NCBI RefSeq assembly: GCF_004011695.2
Contig: NC_082418.1
Location: 1,364,001 to 1,428,000 of the forward strand
Origin: Ascochyta rabiei
Taxonomy: Eukaryota > Ascomycota > Dothideomycetes > Pleosporales > Didymellaceae
DNA length: 64,000 nt
Direction: 5' to 3'
The notes beneath the pieces were generated by a model, which was given only the letters and a program-made list of their open reading frames with translations, was not told where the DNA came from and ran no database searches. Both the position numbers and the translations under genes were made by a program. Shown here in pieces: positions 10,838 through 21,335 of this stretch; within the stretch, counting starts at the first letter, position 1; each line of letters begins with the position of its first letter.

Positions 10838-12316
10838 CTACCTGGCGCGGCTCTGAGCCTTGGTCTTGCGCTTTCTTGTCTCGCCGTTGATGTTCTGAGC
10901 CGTGGCCGACTGGATGGCTGCCTCGTCCTCGGGAAGCTCAGACGTCTCGAGCAGAGGCTCGTCAACGAGCTCCTTCTTGCCAAGGACACGGCCAGCAGAC
11001 TGGTTGTAGATGAACCTGGGAAGCTTGAACAGGAGAGTATCGAAGAGGGTAGGCGCAGGCTCCTCGTCGGGCTGTGTTGGTTAGCATGCGGTTCGGATGA
11101 GGGTAGTGGCAGGTCCACTTACATCGAGCAGAAACTCGGCCTTGATGCCATCCGCAGTCTCCTCCTCGAGGAAGACGTTGCCAACCGAGTCAACAATCAA
11201 GACCTTGCCGTTCTCTGCCACAATGCGCTTCTTAGCACCCTGGGGGCCGGAGATGAGCTCCGTCTCGACGGGGGCGCTGATGCCAGCGGCGCGGGCTTTC
11301 TTGGCAACGACCGGCTTCTTGCTGTTCTTGCGCTGGTCCTTCTCCCAAGCACGGGCCTCGCGGCGGTTTCTTGGGACGAACTCTGGCTCCTTGTCCTCTT
11401 CTTCCTCGCCGTTGTCCGACTGCTGGGCGTTGACGGGGACCGGGGCCGGGGCAGCGTCGGCGCCGGGGATGCCCCGGATAGCGGTCTCGTCGCCCCAGGC
11501 CGTCTTGCGTGCGTGTCGGATGTAGCGCTCGACAAACTCCTTGCGGCGCTTCCAGCCCATGAGCAGGGCGAAGTAGTGCATGCCGCCTCCCATGACGATC
11601 AGGACACCGATGAGGACGGAGCCGAGGCCAGGGCGGAAGCGGTCGTAGTAGTAGCCAGAGCCCTTCCAGGCAGGGAAGCCGTTCTTCAAGAAGTGGTCGT
11701 AGCGCTGGCGCTCAGGACCCTTGAGGATGTTTGCCACGACGGACAGCTTCTGGTAGCGAGCCGTGACCTTTTTCATGTGCGCATCGATCTCCTTCTTGGA
11801 GGGGCCCTTTGTGGCCTTGACACCTGGCGTCTTGCCGGCCTTGGCTGCCTTGTTGGCGTAGTTTGCGAGGAAGGCCTTGCGCGCCTTGTCGGGGTGGAGC
11901 TCGCGGCCTTTTGTGCGGTAGGCCTTGTTCAATTCGTCCTGGCTGGCGCCGGGCTTGACGCCGAGCATGTCGTAGAAGGTGACATTGGCGCCTTCCGACT
12001 TGACGACCTCGTCGCGCAGACGGAAGATTTCGTGGTCTACGCAGTGAACTGTTAGTTTGAGGATGTTAATGCAGCGGAGAGGATGGTAATGCAGCGAGAG
12101 GATGTTAATGCAGTGGAGAGGACGCCCATGAGGACGTCCATGCAGTGAAGAGGACGCCCATGCAGTGAAGAGGACGCCCATGCAGTAAAGAGGACGCCCA
12201 TGCAGTAAAGAGGACGCTCATGCAGTGCAAAAGGGAGACATACCCTCTTTTGACCAGGCGGCGGCAAAGGCGACAAAGACGCCCAGGAGCAGGGCAAGCA
12301 CGGCGGTAGACCTCAT
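10838..12316 (-). CDS. ERJ5: ERJ5-like endoplasmic-reticulum J-protein
   Basis: Exons 12316-12244, 12036-11123 and 11071-10838 give 406 aa. The N-terminus is a signal/anchor (STAVLALLLGVFVAFAAAW). The J domain starts near residue 41 (VTFYDMLGV) and carries H72-P73-D74. Between HPD and the last J helix sits an Ala/Lys-rich insertion of about 35 residues, and QRYDHFLKNGFPAWKG follows. A membrane span at about 162-186 precedes a charged tail with NRREARAWEKDQ and, in the last exon, LPRFIYNQ. This matches Erj5-type co-chaperones of the ER Hsp70 Kar2/BiP. The start in exon 1 is the only ATG giving a signal sequence. Intron 1 (207 bp) is mostly a minisatellite. Confidence 0.85.
12059..12230. repeat. 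20-bp minisatellite filling intron 1 of ERJ5
   Basis: About eight diverged units of AGGACGCCCATGCAGTGAAG; the earlier copies carry GATGTTAATGCAG in place of GACGCCCATGCAG. It occupies nearly the whole intron (12037-12243) while leaving donor and acceptor intact. Confidence 0.9.
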
Positions 12317-12964
12317 GGCTGTTGGTGGTGGAGGTTCCCGTCGAGTTCAAGCCAGATGGCGGACTGGACAGCCGTGGGAAAGTGCAGTGGCTTGTGCGTC
12401 GAGTAGCGCGGCGGACGGTTGAAGATGGCCATGGAGAGAGAGAGAGAGTGCAGCACGGTTGTTTCTTCACACACGCTCCCAAACTATAGCACAAGCAAAC
12501 CTATCATTACCCCGTCTTCATGTTTGAGTCCATGTCCAGTCATGTCCATGTCATGTCCATGTCATGTCCATATCCATGTCATGTCCATCGAGATGGTACC
12601 AGGTGTCCTTCCAGCGGCGTGTAAGACCAACTAGGACGCTAGGAAGCTGCGATCCGGTCCCTTCTTCTGGCGCAACAGCCCCTGCCGCGAATCCCTCAAC
12701 AGCCTCCAGCCTTCGTCTCGCCAACACTCATTCCACGGCCGCGTCACCACCACCCTCTCTCGGCACTCTCTCGACACTCTCTCCTCACTCTCTCCTCACC
12801 CTCTCCTCACCCTCTCCTCACCCTCTCCTCACCCTCTCCTCACCCTCTCCTCACCCTCTCCTCACCCGCTTCGTACTGGTAAGGCAGTCACCCTCTTCAC
12901 CTACGGCCCAGAAGCCACCTCTCCCCTTTTCCCTCCATCCAGGCACGCGCAACCACAACTGACC
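12317..12964. promoter_or_regulatory. Divergent 5' region of ERJ5 and PRA1 with two minisatellites
   Basis: Contains both upstream regions. A CATGTC/CATGTCCATGT repeat lies at 12531-12588, and an 11-bp pyrimidine repeat (CTCCTCACCCT, about eight copies) at 12776-12867, ending 98 bp before the PRA1 start. The pyrimidine tract may belong to the core promoter or 5' UTR. Confidence 0.55.
12776..12867. repeat. 11-bp pyrimidine minisatellite
   Basis: Near-perfect tandem copies of CTCCTCACCCT upstream of PRA1, purely pyrimidine apart from one A per unit. Confidence 0.9.
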
Positions 12965-13603
12965 ATGCCCTCCTCCTCCCCTGCAGACGTCGAAGAACAG
13001 CAGCACACGCTCATCACCCCGGACGTGCCCCCATCTCACAACACCCACACAAACAACCGCCCCGACTCCATCATGTCGCGCTTCAACATCCCCATCTCCG
13101 CCCTGACGTCCCGCATGGACCTCTCCGGGCGCTTCGACGGCCTGCGCTCCACCTCGGTCTCGTCGCGCTTCGCCAACCTGCGCCCCGTCGGCGAGTTCCT
13201 CGACTTCAAGCGCATCTCCAAGCCCGCCAACTTTGGCGAAGCCCAGAGCCGCGTCAACTACAACCTGGGCTACTTCTCCAGCAACTACGCCGCCGTCTTT
13301 GCCATGCTCAGCATCTACAGCCTGCTCACCCACCTGCTGCTGCTCTTCGTCATCATCTTCGTCATTGCCGGCATGTACGGCATTGGCAAGCTCGAGGGCA
13401 ACGATCTCCAGCTCGGCACCTGGCGCGCCACCACCTCGCAGCTCTACACCACCCTCGCCATCATCGCCATTCCCCTCGGCCTGTGGTCGTCTCCCTTCTC
13501 CGCTGTCCTCTGGCTCATCGGTGCCTCCGGTGTCACCATCATTGGCCACGCTGCTTTCCTCGACAAGCCCATCGAGTCGGCTTTTTCCGAGGAGGCGGTC
13601 TAG
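12965..13603 (+). CDS. PRA1/Yip3 family Rab acceptor
   Basis: 212 aa in one exon. After a disordered N-terminus comes the PRA1 signature RPVGEFLDFKRISKPANFGEAQSR, NYNLGYFSSNY, and a pair of hydrophobic hairpins (about 100-135 and 150-190), as in prenylated Rab acceptor 1 / yeast Yip3. These four-span proteins of Golgi/ER membranes bind prenylated Rab GTPases and help their membrane delivery. The C-terminus ends acidic (FSEEAV). An alternative start is the Met of MSRFNIPISALTSR at 13074; the upstream Met has the better context (GACCATGCC). The next gene follows in the same direction after 128 bp. Confidence 0.9.
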   Translation: MPSSSPADVEEQQHTLITPDVPPSHNTHTNNRPDSIMSRFNIPISALTSRMDLSGRFDGLRSTSVSSRFANLRPVGEFLDFKRISKPANFGEAQSRVNYNLGYFSSNYAAVFAMLSIYSLLTHLLLLFVIIFVIAGMYGIGKLEGNDLQLGTWRATTSQLYTTLAIIAIPLGLWSSPFSAVLWLIGASGVTIIGHAAFLDKPIESAFSEEAV

Positions 13604-13731
13604 ATGGTCGGCCGCGAACTCTTCATACTTTGCCCAAATGGGTAAGGCCATTAGGGGGATCAGGTGTGGGGAGATACTTGGAGGGTGGGGAAGACGTGTA
13701 TTCCTTTCAGGACGAGGGTAGTGATACCGAA

Positions 13732-14994
13732 ATGGCTGGCGTTGAGATAGACCAAGCGCACCACCAAGCTTCAAAAGGCAGGCAACTGCTAAGCAAGGAC
13801 GATTTGTACTTCAACGACATGGACATAAGAGCATGGGAAAGACGGACAGCGGCGCTGGGGGGCGCGCCCAACAGGAACGTCCACGGCTATCCAGAGGACG
13901 AGGGCTACTACGACGATTCTGGAGAACTCATGTCTGCAGCTGAATACGAAGAAGTTCTCTTTCAACGTGTCCTCGACAAGATCCGCTTAGCAAGAGCAGC
14001 AGACATGCCCGATGTGCAGCTTACTCCCGAGGAGCTTGATGCCTACCAATCCAAACTTCACGGCACCAGAGCATCCGCAGCGCGCTCGCCACGAAGCCCA
14101 CGGCCTCCGCCGCTGAACGACACGATGAGTGTTGCAAACACCAGCGCGGCCGGCAAGAAGGGCGCCAGCAGTTCACGGAGCAAGAAGGAACCGCAACGCT
14201 CATCACTGTTCGCGTCGAAACCTAAAAAGGACAAGGTTAGCAGCCACAAACGCACAGCTTCAAACGCTGCGCCTGCGCCTCCACCAGGATTTATGATACC
14301 TGGCCCGGATGGACAGCCGATATACACGCCGATCAATGCATACCAAGGCAGCCTGGCCCGCGATCCAGTAACACCACCTCAGCCCGCACCTCCACCTACC
14401 TCGTACAGCGAGCAGCCTCCAATGCCAGTGCGCACTGCTATAAGAGAAATGCCAGGAGCTTTTCCAGGCGCGCCCCCCACTTCTCCACACCTGTACCGCT
14501 CTTCAACCCCTTCACGAGACGTTCATCCTTCGCTGCGAGACTTGGATCCTGGCTTCCAAGGTCTGGGCATCAGGGATCAATCCTCTTCAAAGCAGACCTC
14601 GAAACGCAAAACTACGCCTGTCGAGCCCTACCAGTACCACAACTTCAGCTCGTCTTCCTCCACGCAGTCCTCGCCTAAGCAAAAGTACACAAGAAGAGTC
14701 TCCTCGGCTGAGAGCAGCTACACCGCAATGCCGCGCCGCGTACCCGTGCCAGCGTCACGTCCAGCGCCAGCTCAAGCCAGCTACCCCGAGTCCACCCTCG
14801 GTCCTCGCGCGTCTAGTTCGCGGGTCGAGAGGCCGCCAGCTGTGCTCGACGAAGACCTCGCCGTGGCCGATGTCGACGTGCAGACCGATAGCGGCAAGTC
14901 GGTCAAGAGCAGCTCGAAACATGCGTCTGCCAGCGGTGGCGGCAAAGACGGCGAGAGGAGGCGGAAGAGCGGGAAGAGCAGGAAGAAGCACTGA
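13732..14994 (+). CDS. Disordered Ser/Pro-rich protein, function unknown
   Basis: 420 aa from the ATG at 13732. Only the N-terminal 110 residues look folded: LYFNDMDIRAWERR, EDEGYYDDSGELMSAAEYEE and VLFQRVLDKIRLARA, which read as acidic helices. The remainder is Ser/Pro/Lys-rich with repeated basic clusters (SKKEPQRSS, KPKKDKVSSHKRT) and ends in a Lys/Arg tail (GERRRKSGKSRKKH), possibly nuclear. The frame is open for a further 249 bp upstream, across the end of PRA1, and a good acceptor (TTCCTTTCAG) ends at 13710, so an upstream non-coding or coding exon cannot be excluded; the obvious donor at 13641 would put a stop in frame. I know no family for it. Confidence 0.7.
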   Translation: MAGVEIDQAHHQASKGRQLLSKDDLYFNDMDIRAWERRTAALGGAPNRNVHGYPEDEGYYDDSGELMSAAEYEEVLFQRVLDKIRLARAADMPDVQLTPEELDAYQSKLHGTRASAARSPRSPRPPPLNDTMSVANTSAAGKKGASSSRSKKEPQRSSLFASKPKKDKVSSHKRTASNAAPAPPPGFMIPGPDGQPIYTPINAYQGSLARDPVTPPQPAPPPTSYSEQPPMPVRTAIREMPGAFPGAPPTSPHLYRSSTPSRDVHPSLRDLDPGFQGLGIRDQSSSKQTSKRKTTPVEPYQYHNFSSSSSTQSSPKQKYTRRVSSAESSYTAMPRRVPVPASRPAPAQASYPESTLGPRASSSRVERPPAVLDEDLAVADVDVQTDSGKSVKSSSKHASASGGGKDGERRRKSGKSRKKH

Positions 14995-15281
14995 GGTTTG
15001 TGGCTTGCTTGTGTTTGTGCTTGCGCTCGGGTTGTCCTTGTCGGTTGGAATGCGTAGATGTGAATTGTACTTGAAAACATTGCATGCGTATATCCTTTAC
15101 GGCCGATTCACTAGAACCGAATCCCCACCTTTCTCCAAAGCTTGCGCAAGAATCTTCTCAAACACACCGCATACCTTTCCGCTCACCAAACAGGACAAAA
15201 CGGATCATGAGTGCCACGACGGGGTAGAAACCTCCACACGACCAACCCCCCACACAGCCTCCCTCCTTCCTTCCTTTCTCC

Positions 15282-18200
15282 CTACAACCCCATCGTAACC
15301 CTAAACCGCCCCTCCCCCTCGTGCCTCAGCGCCGCCGTCACACCACCCCCACCACCACCACCCTGGCCGTCTCTCCGCGGCTTCCCAAACAAACAGCTCC
15401 ACAGATCGTCGTTGCGCACGGCTTCGCCCCCGCCGCCTTTGCTGAGCAGCTGCTTTAGCGGCGCGGCTTGCATTTCCGCCGAGTTTGCCATGTCGAGCGA
15501 GGTTTCCTGCTCCTGCTCCTGTTCCTGCTTCTGCTTCTGCTTCTGCTTCTGCTTCTGCGCGGCGGGTGGTGGTGGTGGTGGTGGTGGTGTTCCTGTCGAT
15601 GTTCCTGTCGATGTTCCTGTCGATGTACCTGTCGATGTACCTGTCGATGTACCTGTCGATGTACCTGTCGATGTAGATGCAGATGTTTCCGTCTCCGTAT
15701 CCGTTTCCGTTTCCGTCGATGCAACGTCGGCGCTCTTCATGTGCTGCAGGCGGCGGGCGACGGAGATGTCGTAAATGGCCTCCTCGACCGTGTTGGCGAC
15801 GAGGTACATGAAGACGGCGGTAGGGCGCTGCTGGCCGATGCGGTGCACGCGGGCAATGGCCTGCAGCTCGAGCGCAGGGTTGATGAGCGGTTCGCACAGG
15901 AACACGTAGGTTGCGTTGACGAGGTTCAGGCCCGACGAGTCGGATTTGGCGTCGAGTAGGAAGGCTTCGGTGGCTGCGTCTTGCTTGAAGCGCGAGATGC
16001 CGTCTCTGTCGCGGATGCTGGAGGTGCCGATCTTCCATGCTTTGAAGGCTGTGTCGAGCACGTCGAGGAAGTCGCGGTATTGCGAGAAGATGACGGATTT
16101 GGCGCCGGGATCGTTTGCGCGGATCCAGAGCAGGTGTTTTGCAATCATGTCGATTTTGGAGCCGTATGAACCGGGCAGGTCGATCATCTTGATCTCTTTG
16201 ACGGTCGTGTCACTCAGGTCCGAGTATATGGCCATGTCCTTTCGCTTTGGAGTCGACGCCTGAGGAGAGGCTTCTTCTGCTGGAAAGTCCGTTTTCGCAG
16301 TCATCTCACTTGGTTTGAGACTGATATCTTTGAAGTCGGAACTCTTCAGTTTCTGCTTGCACAGCGGGCATGTGCGGTGCGCGTGCCACCACTGATTGAT
16401 GCATTCTTTACAGTACTGAAAACAGTGTTAGTTCAGCTTGACGTCGAGATAGACTTTGCTCACCTTGTGTCCACACGTTGTGAGAACACCAACCTCAATG
16501 GCTTCCTGACAGATGATGCAGTCGGCAGCTACGTTTTTCTGATCTTCGGCTCTCAAGTTTAGCAAGTAAGCATGCTTTGCCCTGAAGGCATTCACGGCCT
16601 CCAAACTCTTGCCTCGCCGGTAGTCAAATACCTGGAAAGTCGCTTGGTCGAATTTGTCGTCCAGCTTCTCTTTGTATGAAGCGACCGTGTCCGAGATGTG
16701 CTGGAATTGGCGATAGTATTCTAGACGTTGATTCATCGTGCCACGGAATAGTTCTTGCTCTTTTTCCATTTCGACAAGGGCTTTCGACTGTTGTGTCATG
16801 ATAACTTGAACACTGCTCAGATGCTTGTGGAGCACGGTAGATTCAGCTGCGGCGCGGTTGTCATCGTTCTCTGCTCTCCATTGCAACGGAGTGATCTTCG
16901 AACGAAGCTCCGCAATCACGCCCTTCAGAGAGCTGCCGTGCAGAGTCGACAACAGCTCTTGGCGTTGTTTTACAAACTCGAGTAGTAGCTCAGGCGCGTG
17001 GCCATTATCTTTCTCAGGGTCCGTGTTGCGAGCTTTCTTTTCAGCGGTCCTGAGCTCTTCATCTATAAGAGTATCCCGCAACCCGTGGACTGCAAGGCTC
17101 CGGTCTGCGACAAGAGTACGAAGTGCCATGATCGACACATACAGCTCGTCTTGCGCTTTTAAAGAAGTTTCATACTCTTCTCCGGTGGTTTCCAAGTCAT
17201 CATCGTCGTCCGTCAGACGCATCAACAGGATGTCGACAATCTTGGTCCTCCATTCTTCAATCTTTGCAGCTTGCGCATTCATAAAATCGCTGATTTCATC
17301 GATCGTTTCCAAAACCCGACGGCTCTCAATTCCGCCAAGATCCGGAAGTTCGTCAACAATAGGCAGTTGGTGAAAAGGTTTCCGGGTCTCGATTCTTCTC
17401 ATTTGACGTTGAGTAGTAGTCTTGACTTCTCCCAGTAGTTCGCGTCGAACTGCCTTGGCCTGGTCATACCACTCTGTTTCAAGTTGCTCTTCACGAAGAG
17501 ACGTTTCCGCATCTGTTTGTTGTGCATCGAGGTATTCCTTCTTCTGATGATGCGTTGTGGCGATGAAAAACTTGCACATGTGCTCAAGTTCCAAGAATGA
17601 CCGCAGCGTTCTGCGAATGGAAGATATGTTGCCTAGGTTATCTTTCTCCAAGCCTTCTTCAGCGTCAGAATCTCCATCGCATTTGAGTGCGACTGATACG
17701 CCTAGCTTCTTCTGCTCTTGCTCGAGTTCCTGTCGGCACATGGAAACATACACTTTCGTATCCTCCAAGGCCTCGACGTAAAAGGGCAATGCAGTCTCTG
17801 CACGGTTCTCGACATTGCCAGCATACGCCTTGACGTGGCCCATTTTGATTCGATTCATGATTGTTTCACGTGCATCAGCCTTCCACCTGGTACTGTTCTG
17901 ATCGATCATAATTTCTAGAACTTCATGGACTGTTCGCAGAGGTCCATTTCTGGTACCTAGAGCTCTTCTGTTCTTGCGTCCGACGTGTGCATGCAAACAT
18001 GTTTGTCTCAATCGAACAAGCCACTCGCGCATTCGCTCAAGAGTTTCCGGGCTGGTAGGATCACTGTCTGCGTCCAACGGCTCTCCTTCTGGTCCCAGCC
18101 AGCACTCATCACACATCTGACGGACCAGATCGGCGTAATTCTGCTCCTCGATGGCCGTGAACGGAATAGTGATGACGGCCCGCTTCTGCGGAGGAAGACG

Positions 18201-20017
18201 AAGATCGTTGCGGACTTTTTCTTTGGTGTGCCGCAGAGTTATGTGATTGAAAATGGCGTGAAACGAGGATTTGTCCAAGCGTCCCCATACAAGCTTGTTC
18301 TGAGCAAAAGTGTCGCATCTCAAGAAAGTCAAAAGACCACGCAAGTCCTGTATATCTTTCCGCAGTGGAGTCCCCGAAACAGCCCAAGCATTGCATCGAG
18401 GTATGACACGAGCAACTTTGGCCGCATTGCTCACTCCACTTTCCACCATCTGTGCCTCGTCCAAGCAGACTCTCCACCACGATATCTCGACAAGCGGGCT
18501 TTTGCGACGCTCATGGCGTCTCTCATATCGAGACGGTCGATCAGGAGGAGGCGTGGCGTAATGTATCTCTTTTGACAGTACGCCGTAAGTGGTCAAGACC
18601 ACGTCATACCGCATCAGCTCATCGACCGTCGCTGTCGTGTGTTCCTTCTTCGATGCGCTTGATGGTGGCAGGCCTTTGTAGTGGAAGACTTTCAGGTCTG
18701 GCGCGTGCGTGTGTATTTCACTTCGCCATTGCTCGAGGATACTGGGAGGAGTGATGATAAGGGTGGCACCAGACGTCCGAACGTGAGCTCCTGCATTCGC
18801 ATCAAAGACTGTTCCGTCCAAACTTGGCCGCTTGTGATGTGAGATCAGAGCAATCAGCTCGACGGTCTTGCCGAGACCCATCTCTTCCGCTAGAATTCCG
18901 CCCTTTAGCGATTGCAGTGCATCACCTTTCGCAGCCTCTAAATCCGCTACGACCATGCCTCGGAGCCCACTGACGTAGCATGCAGTCCCGTTCGCATCTT
19001 GCGCCACCCTGAAAGATGCAGGTGGCACATCTTCAACGAAAGGCACCAGAAGTCCAGCCTCCGAATACGCCACACCTTCTCGTCGCAACAGCCAATCAAC
19101 AGCCCTCTGTTGAAACGGATAAAGGGTAGTATCGACCAACTTGTGCTGAATTTGGGGAGAAACGTGCAAATCGGTAGGTGGGACATGAACTGAATTGTAG
19201 AAATCTGAGAGTTCCCACAACGTGTCAGACTGTGCGGCCGCGCCACGAAGGTATGTCGAGAGCAAGCGCAGGTCTTCCTTCATGTGATGGACGCTCACAG
19301 AAGGATCTTCTACGACAGATATACCCAAGAGCCACCGAATCTCAATCTCCAACATGTATAGGTGCGATGCTGCAGTAGAAGGTGTAAGCAGACAGCGAGA
19401 GAAGGCGGCCCGCGGCTTGGCTCGATTTTTGCGGCGTTGCGTGTTGTGCGCGAGCGATGCGGCGGCTTTAACGTGCGCTTTTATCGACTGTAATGCGCCG
19501 ACCTCTATGGTGGCAAGAATTTCGATGCTCGAGTTTGTGGTGATGTCGAAGAGCACGATTCTGGACTCGCTCGCATCGAATTCGGAGAAATTGTCCAGGC
19601 ACAATACAACGGGCTTCGCAGTGTCCCATAGCAGTGGTGTTGGGCGAGATGCTGCTAAGCTCGGAGCAGGGTTCTAAGGAATTATTATTTCGACATGTTG
19701 AATCGTTCGACATGGTTTCTCACCAGATTGATGGAAACTTTTGCGAGGAGTATGCTCCGATTGTCTGGAAAATATACGGGATGTGCCTCGGCCAAGGGGT
19801 TGCCTTCAAGCTTGCGCCTCTTCTGCGGACGCTCTTCGCCGTGGCATTGGGAAGCAGCAGCGGCGAAGAGACCATCCAAGGCTTCGAGGCCGTGAACAGC
19901 ATCTTGGTGTATCAGTGGCGTTGAAAGTGATGCACTGCCAGAGCTTGCTCCAGGAGGGTCGTTGGCTGCATGCGACCAGAGAGCCAGGACCCCCGCGTCG
20001 ACCTGGAGACAAGCCAT
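15282..20017 (-). CDS. IRC20: SNF2-family helicase with RING finger, Irc20/SHPRH type
   Basis: Exons 20017-19724, 19673-16464 and 16415-15282 give 1545 aa (yeast Irc20 is 1556). Both introns are about 50 bp; the second splits the RING finger, and joining restores TTCGHK-YCKECINQWW and CPLC. Order: variable N-terminus; SNF2 lobe 1 with the Walker A GLGKT at about 364-368 and a DEAQ box at about 503-506 (DEAQ rather than DEAH, as in SHPRH); a long helical insert; C3HC4 RING from C1150; lobe 2 with SVIFSQYRDFLDVL and IARVHRIGQQRPT. It would be an ATP-driven DNA translocase and E3 ubiquitin ligase of DNA repair. The C-terminal tail is unusual: TET, STGT, PPPPPPPP and KQKQ/EQEQ repeats encoded by tandem DNA repeats, then a conserved-looking end. 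Confidence 0.9.
15527..15681. repeat. Coding tandem repeats in the helicase C-terminus
   Basis: Three adjacent arrays inside the last exon: hexamers CTTCTG (Lys-Gln on the minus strand), a GGT run (poly-Pro), and seven units of a 12-bp repeat GATGTACCTGTC / GATGTTCCTGTC (Ser-Thr-Gly-Thr). All keep the frame because unit lengths are multiples of three. Confidence 0.95.
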
Positions 20018-20585
20018 GCTAGGCGGCTGCAGGTGAAGAAGCGGCCGTGGAGAGCGATTGCGATTGCGATTACGATTGCGATGAGGGCGTGACGGGCGCC
20101 CGCTAGTTTTATCGATAAGCAGGGATCCGCCGACCCACCTTTAGGCAGCTGTCAGACTAATGCAGCAGTGAGCACATCGTTCTGTCAGCAGTGAGCACAT
20201 CGTTCGGTCTGGATATTGTACAAGCGGAGTGCCTGAACGGAGCAGAAATACGATTGGCCACAGCCCGAGTTTTCTTCTGGTAAAGTATCACCAGATGGTC
20301 AGTGCAAGCAGCTCCTATGTCCATTCCGTTCAGGCACTTCCCTTGTACATGTCTGGCACCGAATGGTGTTTGTGGATCAACACGTATCGCTGTAAGTAGC
20401 TTTGAGCCGATCTTGACTGCGCGTTTCAGTACGCATGCTCCCAGCTCTGAGTCGCATTCTGCAAGTGCACGTCGACAAGATGCTCGAGCCCAAAGTGAGG
20501 TTTGAAAAGATCGTATGTACTTTTGTTGGCTGTATAGGGTATCAAACGCGGTAAAACAAGTTCTGTTTCGTTGCCGTGGCATCGA
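20018..20585. other. Upstream region of the helicase gene
   Basis: A hexanucleotide run (CGATTG, about five copies, 20055-20083) lies 38 bp upstream of the helicase ATG. The remainder shows no gene; it also holds the 3' end of the THOC5-like gene. Confidence 0.5.
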
Positions 20586-21335
20586 TCACTCGGTGGCAAG
20601 GACCTTCTTGATGGGCTCAGCGGCCTCAATGAACTTCTCGACCATGGTGTCCAGCTTGGTGAGATCATCCTTGCCCTTTTTGACCTCGGCAATAAGCTTC
20701 TGCTTCTGCTTAAGCTTCTCTTGTCGCCGCTCTTCCAACTTGAGGCGGACCTGGTGTTCGTGCTCGATGCGTGTTGTAGTCAGATCGTGCTCGGACAGGT
20801 CTTTATGCTCAGGGAATTCTTCGAGGAACTCGTCGACAGGTATAAGGGGTAGTTTCATGTATTTGTGACTGCAACGTTGCGTCAGCTTCAATAGCACTCC
20901 GTTCTTGCCCATTGGCACGTACTCATAGTTCTCTGCAGCTGAGATCTCAGACCGCAGTGATTGCTCTTCATACTTGAGGTTGTGCAGTCCTAATATCAAT
21001 GCGTCGTTTACTGCCTTTACGTCTGCAGTATTTGCCTTTTCCTCGCGCACGCGCAGCACGCTCTGTCGATACAAGGTCTTGATGATTGAGAGTTGTGCCC
21101 TGATGTACTTCTCCTTCTTCTCGATCTCGGTCTTGACCTGCTTCTCCTTCTCCGCGGAAGCCCTCTCAGCCAGAGGATGCGCTGTCTGGTAGTCCACAAG
21201 TTCGTTGATGAGCTTCTTGAGCCTTTGTACCTCCTGGTAAAGGCGCGCGTTGTGCGGTGTCTTGAGAAAGTCTGGGATGTTGAAGCTGGACAGGTCAACG
21301 GGCAGCGTATCGCTCGACACCATTTGTTCGTCCAT
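20586..21335 (-). CDS. THOC5: THO complex subunit 5 (THOC5/FMIP) family protein
   Basis: Exons 21335-20923 and 20868-20586 give 231 aa. The 54-bp intron is a multiple of three and stop-free, so the gene also reads through as 249 aa, but removing it (donor GTACGT, acceptor TTGCAG) restores the family motif AAENYDHKYMKLPLIPVDEF. The protein is mostly coiled coil (RLKKLINELVDY, KTEIEKKEKYIRAQL, EERRQEKLKQKQKLI) with the THOC5 block LRSEISAAENYDHKY and LPLIPVDEFLEEFPEH. THO couples transcription to mRNA packaging and export in the nucleus. The family match is clear, although fungal members are far shorter than the human protein (683 aa). Confidence 0.85.
   Translation of the reverse strand: MDEQMVSSDTLPVDLSSFNIPDFLKTPHNARLYQEVQRLKKLINELVDYQTAHPLAERASAEKEKQVKTEIEKKEKYIRAQLSIIKTLYRQSVLRVREEKANTADVKAVNDALILGLHNLKYEEQSLRSEISAAENYEYVPMGKNGVLLKLTQRCSHKYMKLPLIPVDEFLEEFPEHKDLSEHDLTTTRIEHEHQVRLKLEERRQEKLKQKQKLIAEVKKGKDDLTKLDTMVEKFIEAAEPIKKVLATE

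Noticed and set aside
10790..12055. 421-codon plus-strand frame
   Set aside because: Antisense to ERJ5, whose J domain, spans and splice joins are clear; this frame arises from GC-rich third positions.
12851..13774. 307-codon minus-strand frame
   Set aside because: Antisense of PRA1 and part of its upstream repeat; Gly/Glu/Asp-rich without a family pattern.
15211..15959. Plus-strand frames with poly-Cys/poly-Phe/poly-Val runs
   Set aside because: Antisense reading of the repeat-coded helicase tail.
20157..20582. 141-codon minus-strand frame after THOC5
   Set aside because: Composition is random-like and it sits where the THOC5 3' UTR should be.
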